This document shows positions 34,350 to 43,089 of a DNA stretch of 64,000 nucleotides, in pieces (the stretch's first letter is position 1; every line of letters begins with the position of its first letter). Source of the stretch: Bacteroidota bacterium. Its GTDB lineage: Bacteria > Bacteroidota > Bacteroidia > 2-12-FULL-35-15. The translations under genes and the position numbers were made by a program. The notes beneath the pieces were generated by a model. It was not told the origin of the DNA, did no database searches, and was given only the letters and a program-made list of their open reading frames with translations. Location: contig CANJYB010000021.1 in assembly GCA_947479085.1 (NCBI GenBank), positions 1 to 64,000 on the forward strand, read 5' to 3'.

Positions 34350-35957
34350 CTATTGCTTCATTAACAGAATTGCTTTCTTTAAAACATTGTCCTCGCTTTG
34401 AATAACCGGATAGTAACCTTCCGAGTTCCAAATGGTTCTTGCTATTAATGCTTTCATTTGATTTTTTATTATCGCAGACGATGCCCTTATTTGTTTTTCT
34501 TTCCTGACAACTTTGTTTTTTTCGCCATACTCAACAAATTCATTCAACAAAGCATCCGAAACCTCAAACTCCTTATTATACTTTTCTACAGTTGTGTACA
34601 CTGCGAATTTCTTTCTGTTTTTATCTGCGTATTCAAAAGCAAAATCGTTTATCAACCCACTGTACAAAACTTCTGTTAAGTAGCGAGAGTGGCCAACAGT
34701 ATCTAACGGGACAAAAACATCAGGAGTAATTCCACCTCCGCCATACACTATTTTCCCCATAGGAGTTTTAAACTTCTGGGCATTTTTCACTTTCATACTG
34801 TCTGCATTTTCCATTTCCCCATTTGTATATCTTGCATATTCTTCACTGTAATAAGCTTCCACCCCGTTGGCATACGATTTTTGAATACAGCGACCGGTTG
34901 GGGTATAATACCTTGCAATAGTTAGCCGGATCGCAGAACTGTCAGAAAACTCTGACTGTTCCTGAACAAGTCCTTTTCCAAAAGAACGCCTTCCTACAAT
35001 GGTTGCCCTGTCATTGTCCTGAAGCGCTCCTGAAAGAATTTCGCTCGCTGAAGCAGAGCCATCATCAATCAACACCATCAATTTTCCATGTTCAAAATCA
35101 CCTGTTGAAGTCGCCTTGTAATCTTTTCTTGGACGGGCTTTTCCCTCCGTGTAAACTATTTCTTTCCCGTCAGTTAAAAACTCATCGGCAATGCTTACTG
35201 CCGTATTCAGATATCCTCCTCCATTCCCCCTCAGGTCAATAATGAGTTGAACCATTCCTTTCTTTTGAAGCTTTTTAAACGCTTCCGTGTATTCATCGTA
35301 GGTGGTAGCTGCAAAGCGTGATATTTTTATATATCCTGTTTTTTCACTTACCATGTAAGCCACATCAATACTATGGATGGGAATGGTTCCTCGGGTAATT
35401 GTAAAGTCTATCAGCTCCTTTTTCCCTCTTCTCATCATCGAAACTTTTACCTTGGTTCCTCCTTTGCCTTTTAGCTTTTCCATCACCCCTTTGTTGGTAA
35501 TCTTAACACCTGCTACCTTTTTCCCATCCACCATAATTACTTTATCTCCTGCCTGCACCCCAACTCTTTCCGCAGGGCCTTCAGTTATTGCATTTACTAC
35601 CCTGATGGTATCATCTACAATATTAAATTCCACCCCGATTCCTTCAAAGTTTCCTTGCAAGGGTTCGTTCATGTCGGCAATTTCGTCCTTGGTAATATAG
35701 GCAGAATGGGGGTCAAGTTGCTGAAGCATCGCCACAATGGTTTTATCAACCAGTTGGTCCTGTTTTATGGTATCCACATATTCTTCATTCACATAATTTA
35801 AAATTTCATCTATCTTGGTAAACTTTCCACTGTTTTTTACCAATAAACTTCCTTTATTATTATCCAGGTGAAAAGTGCTTCCTATGAAAATTCCAAGAAT
35901 CAGAATTAGTGCAAAAACAATTGGCAGGTAAACGTAAAATTTCGGGCGATTAATCAT
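34350..35957 (-). CDS. C-terminal processing peptidase (S41, Ctp/Prc family)
   Basis: 535 residues. An N-terminal membrane anchor/signal (about residues 7-28) is followed by a helical region, a PDZ domain about 85-170 ('GIGVEFNIVDDTIRVVNAIT', 'GVQAGDKVIMVDGKKVAGV') and the S41 protease domain. The catalytic Ser is in 'DDGSASASEILSGAL', the catalytic Lys in 'RRSFGKGLVQEQ'. Such enzymes trim periplasmic or exported proteins. A C-terminal extension of about 130 residues follows the core, as in other Bacteroidota members. It has its own promoter upstream and is monocistronic. Confidence 0.93.
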   Translation of the reverse strand: MINRPKFYVYLPIVFALILILGIFIGSTFHLDNNKGSLLVKNSGKFTKIDEILNYVNEEYVDTIKQDQLVDKTIVAMLQQLDPHSAYITKDEIADMNEPLQGNFEGIGVEFNIVDDTIRVVNAITEGPAERVGVQAGDKVIMVDGKKVAGVKITNKGVMEKLKGKGGTKVKVSMMRRGKKELIDFTITRGTIPIHSIDVAYMVSEKTGYIKISRFAATTYDEYTEAFKKLQKKGMVQLIIDLRGNGGGYLNTAVSIADEFLTDGKEIVYTEGKARPRKDYKATSTGDFEHGKLMVLIDDGSASASEILSGALQDNDRATIVGRRSFGKGLVQEQSEFSDSSAIRLTIARYYTPTGRCIQKSYANGVEAYYSEEYARYTNGEMENADSMKVKNAQKFKTPMGKIVYGGGGITPDVFVPLDTVGHSRYLTEVLYSGLINDFAFEYADKNRKKFAVYTTVEKYNKEFEVSDALLNEFVEYGEKNKVVRKEKQIRASSAIIKNQMKALIARTIWNSEGYYPVIQSEDNVLKKAILLMKQ

Positions 35958-35978
35958 TTTTGTTTGTCAAAAGGTCGG

Positions 35979-35986
35979 CAAAGATA
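35979..35986 (-). promoter_or_regulatory. Promoter -7 box of the S41 peptidase gene
   Basis: TATCTTTG on the minus strand, 22 bases before the ATG at 35957. Confidence 0.6.
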
Positions 35987-36081
35987 AGTTAATTTTTATT
36001 CCTGACTGTTGCCACCGGATACTTAAGAAGAAAACAAATCTATTAACTTGTTTTCTATTCACTTACTTTCAAATAAATAAT

Positions 36082-36113
36082 TTTGTTTTTTATAGTTAGA
36101 TGGTTTACTTTTG
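36082..36113 (+). promoter_or_regulatory. Promoter (-33 and -7) of the broken T9SS gene
   Basis: TTTG at 36082-36085 and TACTTTTG at 36106-36113, 20 bases apart, the consensus layout. The start ATG downstream is 36151; the earlier ATG at 36100 lies inside the promoter. Confidence 0.65.
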
Positions 36114-36150
36114 CGTAATAACCAAATCGAACACCTTTAAATCCAAAAAA

Positions 36151-37089
36151 ATGAGATTGAAAATTACTTTAAAACCAAGAGCATTTACTTATACCGGGGG
36201 CAATTTGGTGGTGGAGGTATTTGGCGGAACCGCATTTGGAGCATCATCCTTCAATCCACAAATTGCAGGAAACTTTGGGTTTACAAGTATTATGTCCCAT
36301 CAATTTGTTCAAAACGGGACAAGTGGCTGTGTAGGAACCAATCAGATAGTTTCCGTTACGGTTGTTCCTACTCCAACAATGACTAGTGCTAGCTCGGCAA
36401 GCATTTGTTCCGGAGGTAATGTTAGTGTTTTTTTAACAAGCAATGTTACTTCTTCCTATACCTGAATTGCATCTAATAATGTGAATACAACAGGTGAAAG
36501 TTTGACCACCCAATCAACCTATACTTTAACCAATACAATTACAAATAATACTACTTCTCCACAGGTGGAAAGTTATACTGTAACGCCAACTTCCTCTTAT
36601 ACTGCTTTGGACGGTGGTGGTTATTTCTACTTTGATAGTATTCCTGCAGGTTGTTATGATGTGATGGTAGATATTCCTGGGTTACATCGCGATTCGATAT
36701 GGAATATTTGCATCGACTCATTTAATACCCCTAACCAATCTTACCAGTTTTTAGATTATGTAGCCGATTCGTTCTCGGTTTACATCCTTCCTCAGGTGGT
36801 TACAGGTACCAGCAGTAATACCAATTCAAACAAATTTACGGTGTATCCTAATCCATTTATTGGAAATACCACCATCGAATACGATTTACAAAACGATGCT
36901 GAAGTTCGACTGGAAATATTTGATGTGGTTGGTAAGAAAATAGAATCGTTGATTGATTTGAGACAACAATTGGGAAATCATAAGTACACTTTAAATGCAC
37001 CTGACAAAAAACTGAAAGTGGGTGTTTACTTTGTCACTTTGATGGTAAATGGTAACTCACAAACGAAAAGGGTTATTATAATGGATTAA
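36151..37089 (+). pseudogene. T9SS cargo gene broken by a nonsense codon
   Basis: Starts at ATG 36151 ('MRLKITLKPRAFTYTGG') without a convincing signal peptide. An in-frame TGA at 36463-36465 follows 'TSSYT' and precedes 'IASNNVNTTGES'; the context fits an original Trp (TGG to TGA). Downstream the same frame continues: Ig-like repeat, then an abrupt join to a different module ('GGGYFYFDSIPAGCYDVMVD'), then a full sorting domain ('VYPNPFIGNTTIEY', 'IFDVVGKKIESL', 'VGVYFVTLMVNG'). Missing signal peptide, nonsense codon and mosaic join point to decay. Promoter and terminator are intact. Confidence 0.75.
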
Positions 37090-37130
37090 TAAAATGTAGA
37101 AACGAAAGACAAAAGGTTCTTTCTAAAAAC

Positions 37131-37170
37131 AAATCCTCCTGTTGTATTAATAGAAGAGGAGGATTTTTTT
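37131..37170 (+). terminator. Terminator of the broken T9SS gene
   Basis: AAATCCTCCT (37131-37140) pairs with AGGAGGATTT (37157-37166) and is followed by a T-run. Confidence 0.8.
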
Positions 37171-37171
37171 T

Positions 37172-37204
37172 AAAGGTTCCACCTTTTAATAAGGTGGAAC
37201 CTTT
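37172..37204. repeat. 33-nt palindromic element, copy 3
   Basis: Arms AAAGGTTCCACCTTT and AAGGTGGAACCTTT (a one-base loop change relative to copies 1 and 2). The A-T pair of copy 1 has become T-A with pairing kept. Confidence 0.8.
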
Positions 37205-37419
37205 GTAGGGTGATAACAAACAATATCGCCTTTTTTCTAAAGCGGGATTGTTTTCCGAAACCCTTACTTATTAAATAATAACCACACTAAACACTTCCCC
37301 GCATGTGCGGACACTTTCTATTTCTGCTTATTATACTTGTCCACCGGTTGTTTAAAGCCTGGTAACCGGTTTCTTAAAAGCCTGTTTAATTTAAAATAGT
37401 ACGTTTTTGCTCCTTTTCA

Positions 37420-37651
37420 GTTCAAGAAGCAAACACAAACGTTCAAGAACGAAACTTAAACGTTTGAGATTGCTTCTTAAACGTTCGTGATTGCTTCACG
37501 AACGTTCGAGTTTGCTTCTTGAAGGTTTGATATCATGTCATTAAAGTTAAATGGGTGGTCATTTAACTTTAATCACCACTCATTTAAGTTGAATGATGTC
37601 ATCTTGAACGTTTGTGATTGCTTCTTGAACGTTTATGATTGCATCATTAAC
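37420..37651. repeat. Array 3: eleven 21-bp units with internal dyads
   Basis: Units start at 37420 and every 21 bp after, except unit 9 (37588-37609, 22 bp); unit 11 is 37631-37651. Most begin GTT. Many units have 7-bp arms around a 7-bp centre: GTTCGTG / CACGAAC, TTAAATG / CATTTAA, and GTTTGAG / CTTAAAC (one G-T pair). The arms differ from unit to unit yet still pair. No long ORF crosses it in any frame. It lies in the gene-poor stretch 37090-37842; 37205-37419 also holds a CCGCATGTGCGG dyad and two CCGGTT...AAAGCCTG words. Confidence 0.85.
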
Positions 37652-37842
37652 GGAAAACATGGAAATTGGTGTTTTTAACACTCCCTTTACTCCTTACTAT
37701 TTACCTCAAGAACCCGGACTATCGCTAATACGATGTAAAAGTAGAGGGCTAATTTTTGAGAAATGTTAAAATTCTCCTGCAGCGAGAGAAATCCGGGATA
37801 ATTCTTTCGTTTTTAATAAAAATTTTTCTGCTAATTGTTTTT

Positions 37843-38013
37843 GCCAAGCGAAACATTAAAATAATTAACCTGCTTGGAGAATTAATTCAGCAACAAACCA
37901 ACAACACTAAACAGGTTACTATTGATATGAGCAGTTATGCAAAAGTGGTATATTTTATAAAGGTGATGGACGAGAAAGGGAATGTGGCAGATAGGAAAAT
38001 AATTTTGCAATAA
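37843..38013 (+). pseudogene. T9SS sorting-domain remnant
   Basis: Only the tail of a sorting domain remains: 'KRNIKIINLLGELIQQQ', 'TIDMSSYAKVVYFIKV', 'NVADRKIILQ', ending at TAA 38011-38013. The upstream part of the frame (37756-37842) is hydrophobic and unlike a cargo protein. This is the second decayed cargo gene within 2 kb. Confidence 0.65.
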
Positions 38014-38081
38014 AAAACATTAAGTATACATTTGTAACTCTTGAATTACGAAAGTAATCTGAGTTGGTTTTCATGGAGTGT

Positions 38082-38114
38082 GAAGCCGGGCTGGAGGGCC
38101 TGGCTTCTTTTTTT
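38082..38114 (+). terminator. Rho-independent terminator
   Basis: GAAGCCGGGC / GGCCTGGCTTC stem with a short loop, followed by TTTTTTTT. It follows the sorting-domain remnant. The rest of 38014-38335 shows a CACTTCGGCTTCGCTCAG-type word at about 38209-38230 and no gene. Confidence 0.75.
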
Positions 38115-38335
38115 AATAAGCTATTTAAAAAGAAACAAAAAGCGATACATTGTCCCTCTGCACCTGACCCGCGTGAGTATCCTTTTTTTGGCTGAAAGGT
38201 TTGAAGGGGTGACACTTCGGCTTCGCTCAGTTACAGGATTCGGAGGGAGGAGGTGATTAAAAAAAGATACCGCGTGAGGGCAGGAAGACTGCAAACGATG
38301 AAATGGTAAACTACCTGCCCAAATATATTAAAAAC

Positions 38336-39328
38336 CTATACCATCACCATCTCCGAATACTTATTCTGCACTTCGTTTAAAATGCTGATTATTTCGTCAT
38401 ACGAATAAGTGGTGACCAGTTTGAGCCTGTAATCTTTAAAATGAGGAAGCCCTTTAAAATAGTTGGTGTAATGCCTGCGCATTTCCACAATGCCTGCATG
38501 GTTTGATTTCCAGCGCATGGAAAAATCGAGGTGTTCCTTGCATACCGTTACCCTGTCGGCAATGGTAGGAGGCGCCAGGTGAGTGCCGGTATTAAAAAAA
38601 TGTTTGATTTCGTTGAATATCCATGGATAGCCAATGCTTGCACGGCCTATCATTATTCCATCTACCCCGTAGCGGTCTCTCATTACTTTTGCTTTTTCGG
38701 GAGAGTCGATGTCGCCATTTCCGAAAATGGGAATCCTGATGCGGGAGTTGTTTTTTATTTCGCCAATCAATGTCCAGTCGGCATCGCCTTTATACATTTG
38801 CGAACGGGTGCGCCCATGAATGGTTAATGCACCTATGCCAATGTCCTGGAGGCGTTCGGCTACTTCCACCACGTTTTTTGTATTGTCGTCCCAGCCAAGG
38901 CGGGTTTTAACGGTAACAGGTCGGTGTGCTATTTTTACAATCTCCGAGGTCATTTGCACCATCTTGGGAATGTCCTGCAGCAGGGCTGCTCCTGCACCTT
39001 TGCAGGCTACCTGTTTTACCGGGCACCCGTAATTAATGTCAATCAAATCGGGGTTGGCATTGTCGGCAATGATGCCTGCTTCGCGCATGGAATTGATGTC
39101 CGAACCAAACAACTGGATACCAATGGGGCGTTCGTATTCAAAAATATCGAGTTTCTGAACGCTTTTGGCAGCATCGCGAATTAAGCCTTCGGAAGAAATA
39201 AATTCTGTGTACATCAGGTCTGCACCGTTCTTTTTACAAACCGCACGAAATGGAGGGTCGCTCACATCTTCCATGGGTGCCAGAAGCAATGGGAATTCGC
39301 CTAATTCTATATTTCCTATTTTAACCAT
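38336..39328 (-). CDS. tRNA-dihydrouridine synthase (Dus family)
   Basis: Flavoenzyme reducing uridine to dihydrouridine in tRNA D-loops. 330 residues. The FMN-binding TIM barrel begins 'PLLLAPMEDVSDPPFRAVCK' and has the family motif 'DINYGCPVKQVACKGAGAAL', in which Cys (about residue 101) is the proton donor. 'KTRLGWDD', 'IHGRTRSQMYKGDADW' and 'GNGDIDSPEKAKVM' line the active site. The C-terminal helical domain binds tRNA. DusB is the likely subgroup, but the motif alone does not separate DusB from the others. Confidence 0.94.
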   Translation of the reverse strand: MVKIGNIELGEFPLLLAPMEDVSDPPFRAVCKKNGADLMYTEFISSEGLIRDAAKSVQKLDIFEYERPIGIQLFGSDINSMREAGIIADNANPDLIDINYGCPVKQVACKGAGAALLQDIPKMVQMTSEIVKIAHRPVTVKTRLGWDDNTKNVVEVAERLQDIGIGALTIHGRTRSQMYKGDADWTLIGEIKNNSRIRIPIFGNGDIDSPEKAKVMRDRYGVDGIMIGRASIGYPWIFNEIKHFFNTGTHLAPPTIADRVTVCKEHLDFSMRWKSNHAGIVEMRRHYTNYFKGLPHFKDYRLKLVTTYSYDEIISILNEVQNKYSEMVMV

Positions 39329-39438
39329 TCTCTACGAATTACGAATAAAAAACGAATTAGGAATTCTTAGGAATATCAATTACTACAGTGTGAATAAAAT
39401 TCATACATTCGTAATTCGAAAAGAGTCGTAATTCGCAG

Positions 39439-39446
39439 TACATTTG
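39439..39446 (+). promoter_or_regulatory. Promoter -7 box of the CPBP protease gene
   Basis: TACATTTG, 28 bases before the ATG at 39475. Upstream (39340-39436) lies an inverted spacer of ACGAATTACGAAT / ATTCGTAATTCG words, like those in the atpH-atpA gap. Confidence 0.55.
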
Positions 39447-39474
39447 CGCAAAATTACCAAAAATAATAGAATTA

Positions 39475-40371
39475 ATGGAAAACATTGAACAAGAGCGAAA
39501 ACCCTGGGGTAAATTATCTGTTGTATTGAGCTATATTTTTCTGTTTGGTTTGCTCACCGCAATAAGCAGTGGAGGTGGAGACATAAAGCTGAATCTGGAA
39601 GATGCCAACATGATGAATGTTTTGAAATTTGCACAGGCAGTTGCTGTTATTTTACTGTTCATTGTTCCTGCTGTTTTGTTTGCCGGCTTATGGACAAAGG
39701 ATAAAACACATTACCTTGGAATAACCACCAGGCCTGCTGTTTCCACCCTTTTTATAGGTGCTGCAGGTATGTTACTTGCCCTGCCCATGATAAACTGGCT
39801 GGCCGAAATGAACTCGCAAATGCACCTGCCTGCTGCTTTCAGCGGAATAGAAACCTGGATGAAAAACAGTGAAGCAGAAGCAGCACAACTTACTGAGGCC
39901 TTTACAAAAGGCACATCGGTGGGTGTATTAATCCTCAATCTTTTTGTAATTGCATTTATGGCTGCCCTTAGCGAGGAAATATTTTTCAGAGGAGTGTTGC
40001 AGAAAATATTAATGGAATGTGTGAAGAACAAACACGTTGCCATCTGGATAGGGGCCGCTTTGTTTAGCGCTTTCCACATGCAGTTCTACGGCTTTGTTCC
40101 AAGGATGCTGATGGGCGCTTATCTTGGTTACCTCTTTTTCTGGAGCGGTTCGTTATGGCCAGGAATCATTGCTCACTTTATTAATAACGGTGCAGCGGTT
40201 TATCTGGTATGGCTTTCGAACCGGGGAACAATAAGTGTGGATGCAGATAAAATAGGTGTTGAAAATAATGAATGGGTATATGTGCTGGTGAGTGTGGTAA
40301 TGGTAGTTACCAGCATGGTGCTTGTTTACAGGGCAGAGCAGAAAAGGAAGGGTGAGATTTTAAATACATAA
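39475..40371 (+). CDS. CPBP-family intramembrane metalloprotease
   Basis: 298 residues with about eight transmembrane helices. The CAAX-protease/bacteriocin-processing (CPBP, Abi) motifs are complete: 'EEIFFRGVLQ' (Glu-Glu-xxx-Arg, about residues 164-171), 'FSAFHMQFYGFVPRMLMG' (FxxxH) and 'WPGIIAHFINNGAAV' (HxxxN). Family members cleave prenylated or membrane peptides in eukaryotes; bacterial substrates are mostly unknown. Monocistronic, followed by a palindromic spacer before dnaG. Confidence 0.93.
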   Translation: MENIEQERKPWGKLSVVLSYIFLFGLLTAISSGGGDIKLNLEDANMMNVLKFAQAVAVILLFIVPAVLFAGLWTKDKTHYLGITTRPAVSTLFIGAAGMLLALPMINWLAEMNSQMHLPAAFSGIETWMKNSEAEAAQLTEAFTKGTSVGVLILNLFVIAFMAALSEEIFFRGVLQKILMECVKNKHVAIWIGAALFSAFHMQFYGFVPRMLMGAYLGYLFFWSGSLWPGIIAHFINNGAAVYLVWLSNRGTISVDADKIGVENNEWVYVLVSVVMVVTSMVLVYRAEQKRKGEILNT

Positions 40372-40377
40372 ATGCCT

Positions 40378-40504
40378 CACCCCTTTATCCCCTCTCCAAA
40401 AGAGAGGGGGCAGCAGGTGAGATACTTAAAATAAAAGAAAACAATTCAAATAGCAAACGTCACGTTCCGGCTCCCCTCTCCTTAGGAGAGGGGCTGGGGG
40501 TGAG
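40378..40504. repeat. CTCACCCC/GGGGTGAG inverted spacer
   Basis: Starts CCTCACCCCTTTATCCCCTC and ends GAGGGGCTGGGGGTGAGG, with AGAGAGGGG and CCCCTCTCC inside. It can fold into a large imperfect hairpin between the CPBP gene and dnaG. A similar CCTCACCCC word occurs at 49399. Confidence 0.65.
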
Positions 40505-40516
40505 GCTTAATTAAAA

Positions 40517-42523
40517 ATGATACACAAAGAAGACATAGATAAAATATTTGAAGCTGCCCGCGTAGAGGAAGTGGTGGCTGACTATGTCACGCTTAAAAAA
40601 AGGGGAGTGAACCTGATAGGGCTTTGTCCGTTTCACGATGAAAAAACACCTTCCTTTTACGTGTCTCCGGCAAAAGGTATTTATAAATGTTTCGGTTGCG
40701 GAAAAGGGGGCAACCCTGTCAACTTCCTGATGGAAAAAGAGCAAATGTCGTATCCCGAAGCATTGCGACACCTTGCCAGGAAATACAATATTGAAATAAC
40801 AGAAGAGGAAGAAACACCTGAACAGATACAATCGAACAACGACCGCGAGAGTTTGTTTGTGGTTTCCTCGTTTGCTCAAAAACATTTTACGGAGAACTTA
40901 AGCAATAGTGATGAAGGCAAATCCATTGGCCTGGGCTATTTCAAAGAGAGAGGATTTCGTGAAGACATAGTCCAGAAGTTTCAGTTGGGGTATAGTATTA
41001 ACAAACGAACTGCATTTACCGATGCCGCTTTGGCAGCAGGACATAAGTTTGAATACCTTGCAAAATCAGGACTTGCCATCGACTTTAATAAGGACGAAGA
41101 AAAACCTGCAGAAGAAAACGAACCCGCTCATCCTTCTTCGGAAAAAAAATATGTGGACCGTTTCTGGGGCAGGGTCATGTTCCCGGTTCATAATATCAGC
41201 GGGCGGGTGATTGCTTTTGGAGGAAGAACCTTACGCACTGATAAAAAAGTAGCCAAGTACATCAACTCTCCCGAAATGGAGATATACCACAAGAGTGATG
41301 TATTGTATGGAATTTATTTTGCAAAAAAAGAAATCATTCATTCTGACAATTGCTTTTTGGTAGAAGGTTATACGGATGTGATTTCCATGCACCAGGCAGG
41401 AATTGAAAATGTGGTGGCTAGCAGTGGTACTTCCCTAACAGTAGGCCAGATAAAACTCATCCGAAGGTTTTCGAACAACATTACCATTTTATACGATGGT
41501 GATAATGCCGGTATCAAAGCCAGTTTCAGGGGAATTGATTTAATCCTTGAAGAAGGAATGAATGTAAAAGTATTGCTGTTTCCTGATGGAGAAGACCCGG
41601 ATTCATTCTCGAAAAGGGTAAGCAGCGAAGAACTGAAAACATTTATAAAAGAAAATTCAAAGGATTTTATTTCTTTCAAAACAAGCCTGCTGATGGGCGA
41701 AGTGCAAAACGACCCGATTAAAAAAGCACAGCTGATTAAGGAAATTGTGGAAAGTATAGCGTTGATTCCTGAAGCCATTTACCGTTCTGTGTATATTAAA
41801 GAATGCAGCAGGATAATGGATGTGCAGGAAGAAGTGCTGCTGAATGAATTAAACAAAATAAGAAGAAAGAAATTTAACGAGAAAGGAATTCCTGCTTCTC
41901 AGCCTTCTCCCGAAACGCCTAACATTGAAGAACTGGAGGAGGAGAAAAGAGAAACTAATACTGTAAATGCAGAACACCAGGAAAGAGATATCATTCGTCT
42001 GCTCATCAATTACGGAAACAAAATAATGCAGGTGGACAGTGATGATGTGGATGAAGATGGAAAACCAATTCAACTGGATATAAGTATTGCCGGGCTAATT
42101 ATTCATGAACTGCAGCACGATGATATTAAATTTGAAAACCCACTGTACAAAATGGTTTATGATGAATTTGTTTCGCAGCTCGAAAAAGATAACGTTCCTG
42201 ATTATAACTTTTTTACCAATCATGAGAACACCGAAATATGCGAATTGACTGTTGACTTGGTTAGTAGTCCTTATTCGCTTTCCAACTGGGAACAACACAG
42301 TATTTTTATTATAAAGGAAGAAGATATTTTAAAAACATCCCTTAACAATGCCGTGTATGCTTTAAAAAGCAGGAAAATAGAAATAATGATACATGACATT
42401 CAGAAACAACTGAAAGAAAACCCGCCCGAAGAAGAAATGATGACCCTCATGCAAACCCAATACAGCCTTTTGCAGGCAAAAAAGGAATTCAATAAGCTAT
42501 TGGGCAGAATAATTGTGAAATAA
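40517..42523 (+). CDS. dnaG: DNA primase
   Basis: Makes RNA primers at the replication fork. 668 residues. The N-terminal CHC2 zinc domain 'CPFHDEKTPSFYVSPAKG' and 'YKCFGCGKGGN' has all ligands (about residues 38-64). The Toprim catalytic core carries 'LVEGYTDVISMHQAGIENVV' (Glu) and 'ITILYDGDNAGIKASF' (DxD). The C-terminal part would be the helicase-binding domain. A linker of about 50 residues rich in Glu and Asn (about 460-490) separates the core and tail. Start ATG 40517. Confidence 0.97.
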   Translation: MIHKEDIDKIFEAARVEEVVADYVTLKKRGVNLIGLCPFHDEKTPSFYVSPAKGIYKCFGCGKGGNPVNFLMEKEQMSYPEALRHLARKYNIEITEEEETPEQIQSNNDRESLFVVSSFAQKHFTENLSNSDEGKSIGLGYFKERGFREDIVQKFQLGYSINKRTAFTDAALAAGHKFEYLAKSGLAIDFNKDEEKPAEENEPAHPSSEKKYVDRFWGRVMFPVHNISGRVIAFGGRTLRTDKKVAKYINSPEMEIYHKSDVLYGIYFAKKEIIHSDNCFLVEGYTDVISMHQAGIENVVASSGTSLTVGQIKLIRRFSNNITILYDGDNAGIKASFRGIDLILEEGMNVKVLLFPDGEDPDSFSKRVSSEELKTFIKENSKDFISFKTSLLMGEVQNDPIKKAQLIKEIVESIALIPEAIYRSVYIKECSRIMDVQEEVLLNELNKIRRKKFNEKGIPASQPSPETPNIEELEEEKRETNTVNAEHQERDIIRLLINYGNKIMQVDSDDVDEDGKPIQLDISIAGLIIHELQHDDIKFENPLYKMVYDEFVSQLEKDNVPDYNFFTNHENTEICELTVDLVSSPYSLSNWEQHSIFIIKEEDILKTSLNNAVYALKSRKIEIMIHDIQKQLKENPPEEEMMTLMQTQYSLLQAKKEFNKLLGRIIVK

Positions 42524-42538
42524 AATAATTCAAAATTA

Positions 42539-42571
42539 TTTGCAATTATTATTTTTCATTTTATATATTTG
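42539..42571 (+). promoter_or_regulatory. Promoter of ssb-gldE-gldD
   Basis: -33 TTTG at 42539-42542 and -7 TATATTTG at 42564-42571, spacer 21. Start ATG of ssb is 31 bases downstream. Confidence 0.65.
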
Positions 42572-42601
42572 CTACAGAATTAACCTTAAATCCAAAACAA
42601 C

Positions 42602-43012
42602 ATGGCAGGAATCAACAAAGTTATTTTAGTGGGTAACTTAGGAAAAGACCCCGAAGTGCGTCACCTGGAAGGTGGTGTATCTGTAGCAAAATTTACACTT
42701 GCTACTTCAGAATCTTACAAAGACAAATCAGGCAACAAAGTAGAACAAACCGAATGGCATAATATTGTTGTTTGGAGAGGGCTTGCGGATGTTGCAGAAA
42801 AGTACCTGAAAAAAGGTTCAACTATTTATCTGGAAGGTAAAATAAAAACACGCTCGTACGACAAGGATGGTTCCAAACATTATGCAACAGATATAGTAGC
42901 AGATTCATTTACAATGTTAGGAGGCAAAAAAGAAAGTTCTCCATCTTCTGAAGCAGGAAGTGGATTATCAGCAGAAATGGCTCCTGATAAAACAGACGAT
43001 TTGCCATTCTAA
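42602..43012 (+). CDS. ssb: Single-stranded DNA-binding protein
   Basis: 136 residues. OB-fold N-terminus 'INKVILVGNLGKDPEVRHLE' and 'TEWHNIVVWRGLADVAEKYL', with 'KKGSTIYLEGKIKTRSYDKD' typical of SSB. A flexible Ser/Glu-rich linker leads to the acidic tip 'DDLPF', the docking peptide for replication and repair partners. It precedes gldE as in Flavobacterium johnsoniae, where ssb, gldE and gldD are linked. A strong hairpin follows at 43026, so gldE/gldD may be partly separate. Confidence 0.95.
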   Translation: MAGINKVILVGNLGKDPEVRHLEGGVSVAKFTLATSESYKDKSGNKVEQTEWHNIVVWRGLADVAEKYLKKGSTIYLEGKIKTRSYDKDGSKHYATDIVADSFTMLGGKKESSPSSEAGSGLSAEMAPDKTDDLPF

Positions 43013-43025
43013 AAAATCCCTATTC

Positions 43026-43069
43026 ATGTTTGGTTGTAATAAAGTATCTTTACAACCAAACATTTTTTG
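43026..43069 (+). terminator. Terminator after ssb
   Basis: Perfect 14-bp stem ATGTTTGGTTGTAA (43026-43039) / TTACAACCAAACAT (43050-43063) followed by TTTTTTG. Confidence 0.85.
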
Positions 43070-43089
43070 TTTAACCAATACCCATAACA

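Noticed and set aside
34195-34431. 78-codon minus ORF
   Set aside because: Out-of-frame shadow of the S41 peptidase end and AT-rich spacer.
36463-36465. TGA recoded as Trp or selenocysteine
   Set aside because: TGA serves as a normal stop (for example dxr), and the gene shows other decay.
37420-37651. CRISPR array
   Set aside because: Units are 21 bp with no alternation of repeat and unique spacer, and no cas genes are present.
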